From Schleiferia thermophila (GTDB taxonomy: Bacteria; Bacteroidota; Bacteroidia; Flavobacteriales; Schleiferiaceae): DNA of 64,000 nt. A program made the position numbers and the translations under genes. The stretch spans positions 62,001 through 126,000 of the forward strand of contig NZ_QPJS01000002.1 of NCBI RefSeq assembly GCF_003337435.1, written 5' to 3'. Shown here in pieces: positions 52,195-60,658 of the stretch (positions within the stretch are counted from its first letter, which is position 1; each line of letters starts with the position of its first letter). Below the pieces are notes generated by a model that searched no databases, was not told where the DNA came from, and worked only from the letters and a program-made list of their open reading frames with translations.

Positions 52195-55100
52195 CGCACA
52201 AAAAATTTATTTCATTTATTAAAAGATAATATTGTAATAATACCTGTAGATAAGTAACTTCAGTATTTATCATCTGTGAAATAGCTTGCACATATTCGAA
52301 AGAACTAATAGAGCCATTTATAAACTCGGATAATGCTGTTTGTTTTAATTTTATTGAGTAATTTAATTGATTTTTTGAGTAATCTTCAATTTCTTTTGAT
52401 AGTCTTTCAAAAGAATCAATCAAAAATTTCAAATCATTACTTAATTCTATTTTTCTTTGAATAGCATTATTTTTCTCTATAAGATACATAAGTTTTGATT
52501 GTTTAATTCTTGCTATAGCAGAATGTGCAACCAAGGGAATTTGTATTCCAATGTATACTCCTCGAAATCCTCTTTCTTTTTCGAGACTTTGATTGAAGTA
52601 TCCTATTTGTATATCAGGGAAAAATATTTGTTCCATTATCTTCATATCTCTATATGCTAACATTTCTTTTAATTCTATTTCTTTTGTAAATAAGTCGGAT
52701 AAAAGTAACGCTTCGAACTCATGTTGATGATTGAAAATAGTATCTTTTGGTATAACTTCTATATCCGCCGGTAGTGATAAAATCTTTCTAAGATCACTTT
52801 GATATCTAGATACGTTGTTTTTAGCTGTTTGATATCGAATAGAAATTTCTTTTAATTGGTTTTCGATGAGCAATATATTTATTGGTTTTAAGGCTTGATT
52901 ACTTTTTAATGAATTTATTTGTTGCTTGAGGTTTATGGCATTTTCGTATTCCAGTTTATATATATTCATAATCCAATTAGCAAACAATAGATTTGTCCAT
53001 GTATTTATAATGTCTCTTCGCAATATTTTCCTGGCAAGTAATTGATTATTTTTTGTATACTCATACTCCACTATCGCCCTCTTGTAATTAGCAATTTGTC
53101 TTGTAATGGAGTTTAAATTTTGAAATGTTTCAAAATTATAATCGTTGTTGATAAAATTTATTTGTCCGTATGTATAGGATATAGTTGTTGGGCCTGGATC
53201 AATCGCAGTGAGTTTTGCTAATCTTGAAATTTCAGTTTGAATAAGAGAATTCTTGATACTTAGGTTATTTGTCATACCAATTTCTATTGCCTCATGGAGT
53301 GATATTTCCAATTGTTCTGGTTGCGCATTTAGAGAAAAATTGCCAGACAATATGGATAAAATTACAGTGAATAAAAATGACTTATGCTTTATAAATTTTC
53401 TGATTGTTTTTAGTACCAGAAAAGTATTTGGTAGGACAAAAAGGGTTAGTATTGTTGCAGTGATTAAACCACCAAAAACCACTGAGGCCAGAGGTCGCTG
53501 GACTTCAGCTCCTGCAGAGGTGCTAAGAGCCATTGGTAAAAAGCCGAATGCAGCCACCATACCTGTAAGAAGTACGGGTCTGACTCTTTGCATGCACGCC
53601 TTAAGAACAACTTTATATATATTCTCCCCGGGATTATTCCTTAATTCTCTTTGAATAACAGACATTAAAACAACACCATTTAAAACTGCTATTCCAAACA
53701 ATGCAATAAAGCCAATGGATGCCGAAATACTAAATGGCATATTTCGAAGTAACAGCGCAAAAACCCCACCTATAGTGGCCAATGGAACTACCGAAAAAAT
53801 CAAAAAGGCTATAGAAATATCGTTGAAAGCAATATATAATAAAAATAAAATGATGAGAATTACAATGGGAAGAATGAGTTCTAATTTGTTGACGGCTCTT
53901 TGCAAATTTTCAAATTGACCACCATAATCAATGAGTACTCCTGGGGGTAGTTCTACATTGTTTTTTACATAATTCTCTATTTCGTTTACTACAGATTTTA
54001 CATCTCTCCCTCTTATATTAATGCCTATTTCTACTTTTCTCATTCCCCTTTCTCTCGAAATTTGTCTTGTTCCGTTTTGGTCTCTGATTTTTACAAAATG
54101 GTAAAAGGGTAAATTTCCATATGCAGTTTTGATGGGAATGAAATGAACCGATGCATTATTCGTTGTATCTGCTGACCTAATTACAATTGAAAATCTCTTT
54201 TCATTTTCATAAAATTGTCCTACTTCTATACCAGCTCTGAATGATTGTAAGGCAGTATTGATATCTGATACACGTACACCTGATATGGCCGCAAAAGGTC
54301 TATTGATTTCATAAATGCGATAAGGGAGTCCTGTATTAATTTCAATGCGTACATCAGCCGCTCCTTTTACGTTTTTAGCGAATGAAAACACTTGTTTTGA
54401 TATTGAATTAAGCACATCTCTGTCTTCTCCTAAAATTTTTATAGAAATATCCGATTTATTTCCAGAAAGCAATTCATTGAACCGCAATTGAATTGGCTGT
54501 GAAAATTCCATTTGAATGTGAGGGAAACTTTCGGATAAGAGAGATTTCATAGCGCTTACAAGTTCATTTTTATCCCGGTGTTTCCATGAAGATTTTGAAT
54601 GTAATATTATCATGATATCTGCCTCTTCAATGGCCATTGGGTCTGTTGGTACTTCAGAAGAGCCAATTTTTGAAATAACATGCTTGACTTCCTGAAAATT
54701 GTTGAGCAATACACTTTCTATTTTAGTGGTTGTAGCTATCATTGATTCCAATGACGAGCCTGGTTCAATCAATACCTGTAAGGCTAAATTTCCTTCTTCC
54801 AGATTGGGAACAAATTCAGCTCCACGGTTCACCAGAATGAAAATTGATGCTACAAATGATAAGAAAGCAATAAAAATGATTATTTTTCCTCTACTAAAAG
54901 ACTTCTCAAGCAAGAGGGAGTATAGGGATTCAATTTTTTTCTGAAAAATGTTTGAAAATTTCAAATGTTTATCATCGGGATGCAAAAACAAGGTACATAC
55001 AACGGGCACATAAGTCATTGAGAGAATTAAAGAACCGATTAAAGCAAACGACAATGTTAAGATCATTGGCTGAAACATCTTTCCTTCTACTCCTTCAAAA

Positions 55101-56494
55101 CTTAATACAGGTAACAGTACCAGTAGAATAATTAGGATTCCAAAAAATGCTTTGCTGTAAATGGATGATGATATGGTTGCAATTTCTTGTTTTTTGATAT
55201 TGAAGTTTGCCATGGAAAGGGAGCTGTTTCTAATGTTGAAATGGTGCATAACACCTTCAACTATTATTACTGCACCATCGACCAGGATTCCAAAATCAAT
55301 GGCACCAAGCGACATTAGATTTGCTGATACGCCAAATACATTCATCATTCCGAAGGCAAAGAGCATGGACAGGGGAATGACACTGGCTGTGATTAAAGCA
55401 GCTTTGTAGCTGCCAAGAAAAAGCAGTAATATCAGAACTACAATTAAAGCTCCTTCAGTTAAGTTTTTAATCACAGTTGTAATGGTTCTTTGGATGAGAT
55501 GCGACCGGTCCAGAAAAGGATAAATTGTGATGCCTGGTGGGAGTGTAGATTCTATTTTTTTTATTCGTTCGTGAATGTTTTTCAGTACTTTGGAAGAACT
55601 TTCATCTTTAAGCATTAAGACAATACCCCCAACGACTTCCCCCTTCCCGTCCATTGTACATGCACCGTATCGGAGTGCATGTCCCGGACGAACATCTGCA
55701 ACATGCTTTATTTGTATTGGTATATTGTTTTTCAGCGCTACTGGTACATCTTTGATTTGTTGTTCGTTTTTTAGCAACCCATCCGTTTTTACATACACTG
55801 CATTACTGCCGAAAGACAGATAACCACTTCCTACATTGGCATTGTTAGCCAAAATTGCCGTGCGGATATCATCGATGGTAATTTCATGTTGGGATAGTTT
55901 TTCCGGATGATAGGCAATTTCATATTGTTTTACAAAGCCACCCAGCGATGAAATGTCAATGACTCCGGGTATTCCGGCTAATTGTTTTTTGACAATCCAG
56001 TCCTGAATAGTTCTCAGGTCATAAAGGGAATATGCATTTTCGTATTTAGGGTCAATAACCAGCACATATTGAAAGATTTCGCCCAGGCCAGTTGTGATCG
56101 GCATCAATTCGGGCTTGCCGTACTCCAATGGGATTTCATCGCTGAGGATGTTGAGTTGTTCTGCAATGAGTTGCCTGCATGTGTAGATGTCTCTGTTTTC
56201 CTCAAAGACCACTGTGATGACACTCAGTCCATATCTGGTGATACTTCTTAATTCATTGACTCCCGGTAAGTTGGCAAGCTTACGCTCAATCGGTGCTGTG
56301 ATGAAATACTCTACTTCATCGGCTGATAATGCTGGCGAAAAGGTCACTATCTGAGCCTGATTGTTTGTGATGTCGGGGACTGCGTCAAGAGGAATCCTAA
56401 ATAAAGACCAGATGCCCCAGCCTGTAAGCAGAACTATTCCAAGAAATACGTACAATGGATTGTTAACGCTATAAGAAATAATTTTTCTGACCAT
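52184..56494 (-). CDS. CusA/CzcA-type heavy-metal RND pump fused to TolC-like channel
   Basis: A 1436-residue fusion. Residues about 1-1040 are an HME-family RND transporter: opening segment ISYSVNNPLYVFLGIVLLTGWGI, the FRIPLDAVPDITNNQ periplasmic motif and the proton-relay helix with DFGILVDGAVIIVEG (about residues 400-415). Residues about 1060-1436 are a TolC-like outer membrane factor (LHEAIEIGMTNNLSIKNS; ending with paired coiled-coil helices). The junction contains a second signal-peptide-like stretch (SFLFTVILSILSGNFSLNAQ, about residues 1033-1052). With the adaptor downstream, it forms a full tripartite metal exporter in two genes. Confidence 0.93.
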   Translation of the reverse strand: MVRKIISYSVNNPLYVFLGIVLLTGWGIWSLFRIPLDAVPDITNNQAQIVTFSPALSADEVEYFITAPIERKLANLPGVNELRSITRYGLSVITVVFEENRDIYTCRQLIAEQLNILSDEIPLEYGKPELMPITTGLGEIFQYVLVIDPKYENAYSLYDLRTIQDWIVKKQLAGIPGVIDISSLGGFVKQYEIAYHPEKLSQHEITIDDIRTAILANNANVGSGYLSFGSNAVYVKTDGLLKNEQQIKDVPVALKNNIPIQIKHVADVRPGHALRYGACTMDGKGEVVGGIVLMLKDESSSKVLKNIHERIKKIESTLPPGITIYPFLDRSHLIQRTITTVIKNLTEGALIVVLILLLFLGSYKAALITASVIPLSMLFAFGMMNVFGVSANLMSLGAIDFGILVDGAVIIVEGVMHHFNIRNSSLSMANFNIKKQEIATISSSIYSKAFFGILIILLVLLPVLSFEGVEGKMFQPMILTLSFALIGSLILSMTYVPVVCTLFLHPDDKHLKFSNIFQKKIESLYSLLLEKSFSRGKIIIFIAFLSFVASIFILVNRGAEFVPNLEEGNLALQVLIEPGSSLESMIATTTKIESVLLNNFQEVKHVISKIGSSEVPTDPMAIEEADIMIILHSKSSWKHRDKNELVSAMKSLLSESFPHIQMEFSQPIQLRFNELLSGNKSDISIKILGEDRDVLNSISKQVFSFAKNVKGAADVRIEINTGLPYRIYEINRPFAAISGVRVSDINTALQSFRAGIEVGQFYENEKRFSIVIRSADTTNNASVHFIPIKTAYGNLPFYHFVKIRDQNGTRQISRERGMRKVEIGINIRGRDVKSVVNEIENYVKNNVELPPGVLIDYGGQFENLQRAVNKLELILPIVILIILFLLYIAFNDISIAFLIFSVVPLATIGGVFALLLRNMPFSISASIGFIALFGIAVLNGVVLMSVIQRELRNNPGENIYKVVLKACMQRVRPVLLTGMVAAFGFLPMALSTSAGAEVQRPLASVVFGGLITATILTLFVLPNTFLVLKTIRKFIKHKSFLFTVILSILSGNFSLNAQPEQLEISLHEAIEIGMTNNLSIKNSLIQTEISRLAKLTAIDPGPTTISYTYGQINFINNDYNFETFQNLNSITRQIANYKRAIVEYEYTKNNQLLARKILRRDIINTWTNLLFANWIMNIYKLEYENAINLKQQINSLKSNQALKPINILLIENQLKEISIRYQTAKNNVSRYQSDLRKILSLPADIEVIPKDTIFNHQHEFEALLLSDLFTKEIELKEMLAYRDMKIMEQIFFPDIQIGYFNQSLEKERGFRGVYIGIQIPLVAHSAIARIKQSKLMYLIEKNNAIQRKIELSNDLKFLIDSFERLSKEIEDYSKNQLNYSIKLKQTALSEFINGSISSFEYVQAISQMINTEVTYLQVLLQYYLLINEINFLCDEN

Positions 56495-56553
56495 AAAATT
56501 CCGAGGTAATGAAATGAAGAAATTACCGAATCAAAGAATTGAGAAAGAAAGGA

Positions 56554-56937
56554 TTATTTGGACAAGGGTGGACCTCGGAATGATTTGCTGCTGAAAATAC
56601 CAGCATTAAAGTAATGGAAATGATGCCAATACCGTAATTTATTATCCTGAAAAAGATATCTCGGATTGAAGGAGTGATTTTTATCGGAAAAAAATGGTGT
56701 AAAGACGAAAAAAAGCAGGGAATTATTTTTCGTGAATTCTTCAAGATGGTCCTTCCCCTGGTCGAAGGAAAAAATTTTTTCCAGTACGGATAAGAGGGTT
56801 GTATTCTCTCTGTTTGGGTCGGTTAAGATGACTGCATCATGCTGGTGTAGTGTATTTGAATGAAAATGCGGTATGGCGGCATGTAACTGTACTATAGACA
56901 GAGCAGTCCAGAGTAGTAATTTTCGAACCGCATTCAT
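56554..56937 (-). CDS. Small secreted His-rich protein heading metal-efflux operon
   Basis: A 127-residue protein. The chosen ATG gives a signal peptide (MNAVRKLLLWTALSIVQLHAA) followed at once by the His-rich patch IPHFHSNTLHQHD. The remainder is aromatic and His-containing (RYWHHFHYFNAG) with no named domain. A longer frame beginning at 57,096 would overlap tadA on the other strand. It stands about 60 bases upstream of the RND pump gene, where Bacteroidota metal-efflux operons often have a small metal-binding exported protein. Metal binding is inferred from composition and place. Confidence 0.6.
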   Translation of the reverse strand: MNAVRKLLLWTALSIVQLHAAIPHFHSNTLHQHDAVILTDPNRENTTLLSVLEKIFSFDQGKDHLEEFTKNNSLLFFVFTPFFSDKNHSFNPRYLFQDNKLRYWHHFHYFNAGIFSSKSFRGPPLSK

Positions 56938-56967
56938 GCTGACAAAAATAAACAGAACATACCGAAT

Positions 56968-57402
56968 ATGTTGGACCATGAATATTTTATGAACATAGCT
57001 CTGAATGAGGCAAATAAGGCATTTGAGAGTGGCGAGATTCCGGTAGGTGCAGTCATTGTCAGTCAGAACGTAATCATCGCTAAAGGGCACAACCAAACTG
57101 AATTACAGGAAGATGTCACGGCTCATGCAGAAATGCTTGCCCTCACGGCGGCTTCCAACGCGATAGGGAGTAAATATCTGAAAAACTGTACGCTGTACGT
57201 CACTCTGGAGCCTTGCGTGATGTGCGCCGGAGCCTTGTATTGGGCTCAGATCGGACAGGTTGTGTTTGGTGCTCCGGACCCAAAGAGAGGATACCGTCGA
57301 TATGGTAGTTTGTTGCATCCAAAAACCAAGGTTGTATCTGGAATATTTGAAAACCAATCGGAAGAGTTGTTAAAAAAATTTTTTTTGAGACTAAGAAGAT
57401 GA
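56968..57402 (+). CDS. tadA: tRNA adenosine(34) deaminase
   Basis: A 144-residue zinc deaminase that converts adenosine to inosine at the tRNA wobble position. The catalytic sequence is H53-A-E55 and P82-C83-VM-C86, with the characteristic GEIPVGAVIV and NCTLYVTLEPCVMCAGAL segments and the C-terminal PKRGYRRYGSLL loop. Length is normal. It is divergent from the His-rich protein with 30 bases between starts. A 146-base gap with no recognised features follows it. Confidence 0.93.
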   Translation: MLDHEYFMNIALNEANKAFESGEIPVGAVIVSQNVIIAKGHNQTELQEDVTAHAEMLALTAASNAIGSKYLKNCTLYVTLEPCVMCAGALYWAQIGQVVFGAPDPKRGYRRYGSLLHPKTKVVSGIFENQSEELLKKFFLRLRR

Positions 57403-57548
57403 TCACTTTCCATTTATGAAATATAAATCCCATAATAGGAATAATTCCAATCCGCAATATTTTATAAGTTTTTGTATATCAATATTATAAAGTGCTGAAA
57501 GGTCTTTGGCATCTGCTTGGTCATATTGGATAAAAACCTCTTCAGACA

Positions 57549-58016
57549 ATGAAAACGACCACACCAAATTACGTAAAATGGCTCAGAGTAGCTTTTTTAG
57601 TGCTCACGGCACTTTCTATTGCTGAATATTTTGGCGCAGCATTTAGCACTATTCCATACTTGTGGGGATATAGTTTTATCGTAGTTGCTGCTTTAATAGT
57701 CTTGGTTTACGCGGTTCTTGGCCGGCCATACTTCAGGATGGATTCGACTACGGATATAATAGAGTTTGAGAATGGTTTTTCAATGTTTGATTTCTTGGAC
57801 AAATACCTAATTGTGAAAAAAGACATGATTCGCGAAGTAAGGTTGGAAGAGGGAATGTTCAAAAAAAAGCTTGTAATTGCATATGAAGACTCAGGGGAGA
57901 TAGAAGAAATGAGTTTTGAATTAAGTTTTCTGCACGATGAGCAAATAAAGCAGATATTGAATGAATTGCAAAAAGCGCAGAATCAACCCCACTTCTACGA
58001 ATCGGTGACAGGTTAA
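57549..58016 (+). CDS. Hypothetical two-helix membrane protein
   Basis: A 155-residue protein not recognised as a named family. Two N-terminal hydrophobic helices (about residues 10-30 and 37-58) are followed by a soluble domain of about 90 residues (YFRMDSTTDIIEFENGF, then KKDMIREVRLEEGMFKKKLVIAYEDSGEIEEMSF), which could be a PH-like beta structure with a final helix. It reads in the same direction as the bacilliredoxin gene 40 bases later, which has its own promoter element. Confidence 0.7.
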   Translation: MKTTTPNYVKWLRVAFLVLTALSIAEYFGAAFSTIPYLWGYSFIVVAALIVLVYAVLGRPYFRMDSTTDIIEFENGFSMFDFLDKYLIVKKDMIREVRLEEGMFKKKLVIAYEDSGEIEEMSFELSFLHDEQIKQILNELQKAQNQPHFYESVTG

Positions 58017-58056
58017 ATCAGTCCCAAATGTCATATTTTTGTCCAAAAATTATCGT

Positions 58057-58470
58057 ATGTATCCTGAAGAGCTTATTGCCCCGATGCGTTTAGAACTGGT
58101 TAAGTCCGGATTTACAGAAACAAGAACAGCGGAAGAAGTAGAAGACTACATTAAAAATAAGAAAGGAACAGTACTGGTCGTGGTCAATTCGGTATGTGGC
58201 TGTGCTGCTGCTAATGCAAGGCCTGCGGTAAAAATGGCGGTACAACACGCCAAAAGACCCGACTATTTAATCACGGTATTTGCCGGTAATGATGTAGAGG
58301 CAGTAAAAAAAGCGAGAGAGTATATGCTGCCGTTTCCGCCCTCATCACCTTCCATTGCTCTGTTCAAAGACGGCACCTTGGTGCATATGATTGAACGGCA
58401 TCATATAGAGGGGCGACCGGCCGAACTGATTGCTCAGAATCTGATTTCTGCATTTGAGGAGAATTGCTGA
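58057..58470 (+). CDS. BrxA/BrxB family bacilliredoxin-like protein
   Basis: A 137-residue thioredoxin-fold protein with the defining C47-G48-C49 motif (VVNSVCGCAAANARPA). Opening EELIAPMRLELVKSGF and the tail LVHMIERHHIEGRPAEL agree with the YphP/YqiW family. In bacilli these reduce mixed disulfides between proteins and bacillithiol; some Bacteroidota also make bacillithiol, which would fit. The ATG at 58,057 gives the family length. A TTG at 58,039 is rejected because it lies in a TATTTTTG -7 promoter element (58,034-58,041). Confidence 0.92.
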   Translation: MYPEELIAPMRLELVKSGFTETRTAEEVEDYIKNKKGTVLVVVNSVCGCAAANARPAVKMAVQHAKRPDYLITVFAGNDVEAVKKAREYMLPFPPSSPSIALFKDGTLVHMIERHHIEGRPAELIAQNLISAFEENC

Positions 58471-58495
58471 GAGGGTTGTATCCATGTAATTTGGA

Positions 58496-59164
58496 TTAAA
58501 AAGTAATGGGAATAATCTTGTCTTTTGCAATTAGATAGACCTCCTCACCAGTTGAGGGCTGAATGTTGAAAAGTCCTGTAAAATCTCCGTATGCCGGTAG
58601 TATGGCTTTGTTGTTTGTTTTGTAGAGACAGGGGAGTCGTACCGATTGTTTTCCTTTTCCCTTAAGCAGGTAGCCCGGGTGCATATGACCACAAATTTCA
58701 AATTTTGAGACCTCTTCGGTGGCCTGATGGACAAAAGTGATTCCGTCTGTTGAAAATATATCGCAGATTTTCAATCCAGCTGATAAATATTGTCCGGAAG
58801 GGAGAATGTCGTGATTACCTCTGACCAGAATAAACGATGTACGATTTAAACTGAGGATTTCGGATTTAAAAATTTCCCATTCTGAATTCACATCTGAGTG
58901 AAACAAATCGCCCAGGAAAATTACCTGTTTTGGTTCAATGCTACGGATAAGCTCTTTAAGCCTGGTCATTTGAGTTAGAATGGCATCCACCGGCAGAGCT
59001 ACTCCTGCTTTGCGAAAATGTGTAACTTTTCCAATATGTGCATCTGCAATAATCAATATATGATATTTGGGCCATAGCAGTGCTCGCTGAGGCAGGAGAA
59101 GAAATGAATGCCCGGCCAAATGCACATTATATCCGTAGTACAAAGGCAGTCTAATGGAGTTCAA
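58496..59164 (-). CDS. pdeM: PdeM-type ligase-associated metallophosphoesterase
   Basis: A 222-residue calcineurin-like phosphoesterase. The metal-binding motifs are LIIADAHIGKVTHFRKAG, VIFLGDLFHSDVNSEW, LVRGNHD and the final GHMHPGY. It matches the COG1407/PdeM group, usually encoded with a DNA ligase, an exonuclease and an Lhr-type helicase in a DNA-damage response set. None of those partners is in this window, so the gene appears separated from its usual cluster. It starts 33 bases from the divergent epimerase gene. Confidence 0.88.
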   Translation of the reverse strand: MNSIRLPLYYGYNVHLAGHSFLLLPQRALLWPKYHILIIADAHIGKVTHFRKAGVALPVDAILTQMTRLKELIRSIEPKQVIFLGDLFHSDVNSEWEIFKSEILSLNRTSFILVRGNHDILPSGQYLSAGLKICDIFSTDGITFVHQATEEVSKFEICGHMHPGYLLKGKGKQSVRLPCLYKTNNKAILPAYGDFTGLFNIQPSTGEEVYLIAKDKIIPITF

Positions 59165-59197
59165 AGTTTTATTTTCGTGTTTTTAAAATCAACCACA

Positions 59198-59599
59198 ATG
59201 TTTGGAAAAATTGAACACATTGGCATAGCTGTAAAAAACCTCACTGAAGCAGAGCAACGATATACGCAGCTTCTTGGAACCAGCCCATATAAAAGAGAGG
59301 AAGTTGCTTCGGAGGGAGTACTCACATCATTTTTCCTGGCAGGTGTTAATAAAATAGAATTGTTGCAGGCACTGAATTCCGAGAGTGCGATTGCAAAATT
59401 CATCGAAAAAAGGGGGGAAGGAATACATCATGTGGCCTACGAGGTAGAAGACATCTACAAAGAGATGGACCGATTGAGAAATTCGGGATTTACTTTGCTG
59501 AATGAGCACCCGAAAAAAGGAGCAGATAACAAGCTTATTTGTTTTGTTCATCCGAGAGATGCTCATGGGGTTTTGGTTGAGCTTTGTCAAAGTATCTAA
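59198..59599 (+). CDS. mce: Methylmalonyl-CoA epimerase
   Basis: A 133-residue glyoxalase-fold enzyme that interconverts the two epimers of methylmalonyl-CoA between propionyl-CoA carboxylase or succinyl-CoA steps. Metal ligands are visible in KIEHIGIAVKNL (His), IELLQAL (Glu region), GEGIHHVAYEV (His) and the final GVLVELCQ (Glu). The ATG at 59,198 gives the exact family N terminus; upstream in-frame codons would overlap pdeM. Its last 65 bases overlap the end of the HAD gene on the opposite strand. Confidence 0.93.
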   Translation: MFGKIEHIGIAVKNLTEAEQRYTQLLGTSPYKREEVASEGVLTSFFLAGVNKIELLQALNSESAIAKFIEKRGEGIHHVAYEVEDIYKEMDRLRNSGFTLLNEHPKKGADNKLICFVHPRDAHGVLVELCQSI

Positions 59600-60182
59600 G
59601 ACTTTGGGGAGAGGTGTAGTGAAGGACCTGAAGTCCCAAAGAGTTGGCGGTGGAGATATTTTGTTCGTTGTCGTCAATTAGAAGAGTTTCATCAGCTTTC
59701 CAATTCATTTCGTTCAGAATTAAATAAAAAAATTCAGGTTCGGGTTTTCGGGTCTGATGTTCGTAGCTGAAATACAGTTTAAGGAAAGCTTTTTTGAAAT
59801 ACGCAGAGGTAAATGGACCGTGTTTTTCCCAGATATGCCGAATGTGGGTGAGGTTTGTGTTTGAACAGAGCACCTGATTAAGGCCTCTTTTTTTCAGTTT
59901 GTGCAGCAAGGCCAACTTTTTTGTGGGAATATGGTCTATCAGTGAGTTCCAGATTTCTTTAATGGTGGAAATGCTGACCCATCCTGGAAATAAAAGTTTG
60001 ACTTCGCGGAAGAATGTGTGTTCATCGATGAGGCCTTTTTCGAAGAGGTGCGAAAAGTGGGTGTTCAGAATATGAATATCCGATTTTATACCATAATCAC
60101 GGCATTTTTTGTGAAACAGGTCAAAATTTAAATCGATAAGTACGACTCCGAAGTCCCAAATGATGTTTTTTACTGGCTTCAT
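59535..60182 (-). CDS. HAD family hydrolase
   Basis: A 215-residue phosphatase-like protein. Motif I is IIWDFGVVLIDLN (nucleophile Asp in WDFG), motif II is near VLCSNTNLTH, Lys motif III is near RKPEPEFFYLIL, and motif IV is TLLIDDNEQN. The G-x-V-L-x-D form is typical of the YihX/epoxide-hydrolase-like subgroup (sugar-phosphate phosphatases). The stop overlaps the convergent mce gene by 65 bases. It overlaps the lipoprotein gene upstream by 4 bases (ATGA), and so belongs to the histidine-kinase operon. Confidence 0.88.
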   Translation of the reverse strand: MKPVKNIIWDFGVVLIDLNFDLFHKKCRDYGIKSDIHILNTHFSHLFEKGLIDEHTFFREVKLLFPGWVSISTIKEIWNSLIDHIPTKKLALLHKLKKRGLNQVLCSNTNLTHIRHIWEKHGPFTSAYFKKAFLKLYFSYEHQTRKPEPEFFYLILNEMNWKADETLLIDDNEQNISTANSLGLQVLHYTSPQSLRYFDKAQPKPHEHLSDEQNK

Positions 60183-60658
60183 GGATATACGAAAGAGGTT
60201 GAATCGAGAGGTGCATAGTTTTTTTCAGACCGGATGGTTGTGTTTTTTAGCTGAAAATCGAGTACTCTGCAATGCCTATCAAGGGTATACATGGCACCCG
60301 AAAGTGGGTCAATGACCAAGAGTGAAATAGGGGCTAAAGGTGGAAAGAGTAAATTGGCCAGATACCATCCATCCAGATGAAACGTAATTTGCTTAATCTG
60401 ACTTTCAAAATCAGGGTCGTTGACCAGCACGGTGTATTTCTGTCTGATAAAGGGCAGGTATGAGGAGGAGACATAAATCATTTCGGGTGTTCTGCCAGTG
60501 TGAATGCGGTTCTGAAACCTGTCGTAGACATCAAAAGAAACGTTATAAGGGGAAGAGGTGATATGAACGGGATAGGTAGAGGAAGAAAACAGGGTGGCAC
60601 AACTGCAAAGCATCAGGAGAAAAGATGAGATGGAACTTAACTTCAGCCAGGTTTTCAT
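60179..60658 (-). CDS. Hypothetical lipoprotein
   Basis: A 159-residue protein with a good lipoprotein signal (MKTWLKLSSISSFLLMLCSC, lipobox LCSC). The rest is beta-rich with a PEGA-like character: YPVHITSSPYNVSFDVYDRFQNRIHTGRTPEMIYV. A hydrophobic segment (YLANLLFPPLAPISLLVIDPLSG) lies near residues 95-120, a pattern seen in short Bacteroidota outer-membrane lipoproteins of unknown role. ATGA overlaps on both sides couple it to the histidine kinase upstream and the HAD gene downstream. Confidence 0.75.
   Translation of the reverse strand: MKTWLKLSSISSFLLMLCSCATLFSSSTYPVHITSSPYNVSFDVYDRFQNRIHTGRTPEMIYVSSSYLPFIRQKYTVLVNDPDFESQIKQITFHLDGWYLANLLFPPLAPISLLVIDPLSGAMYTLDRHCRVLDFQLKNTTIRSEKNYAPLDSTSFVYP

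Noticed and set aside
56937-57096. N-terminal extension of the His-rich protein to 57,096
   Set aside because: It would run antisense through the start of tadA and place the signal peptide internally; ATG at 56,937 is better.
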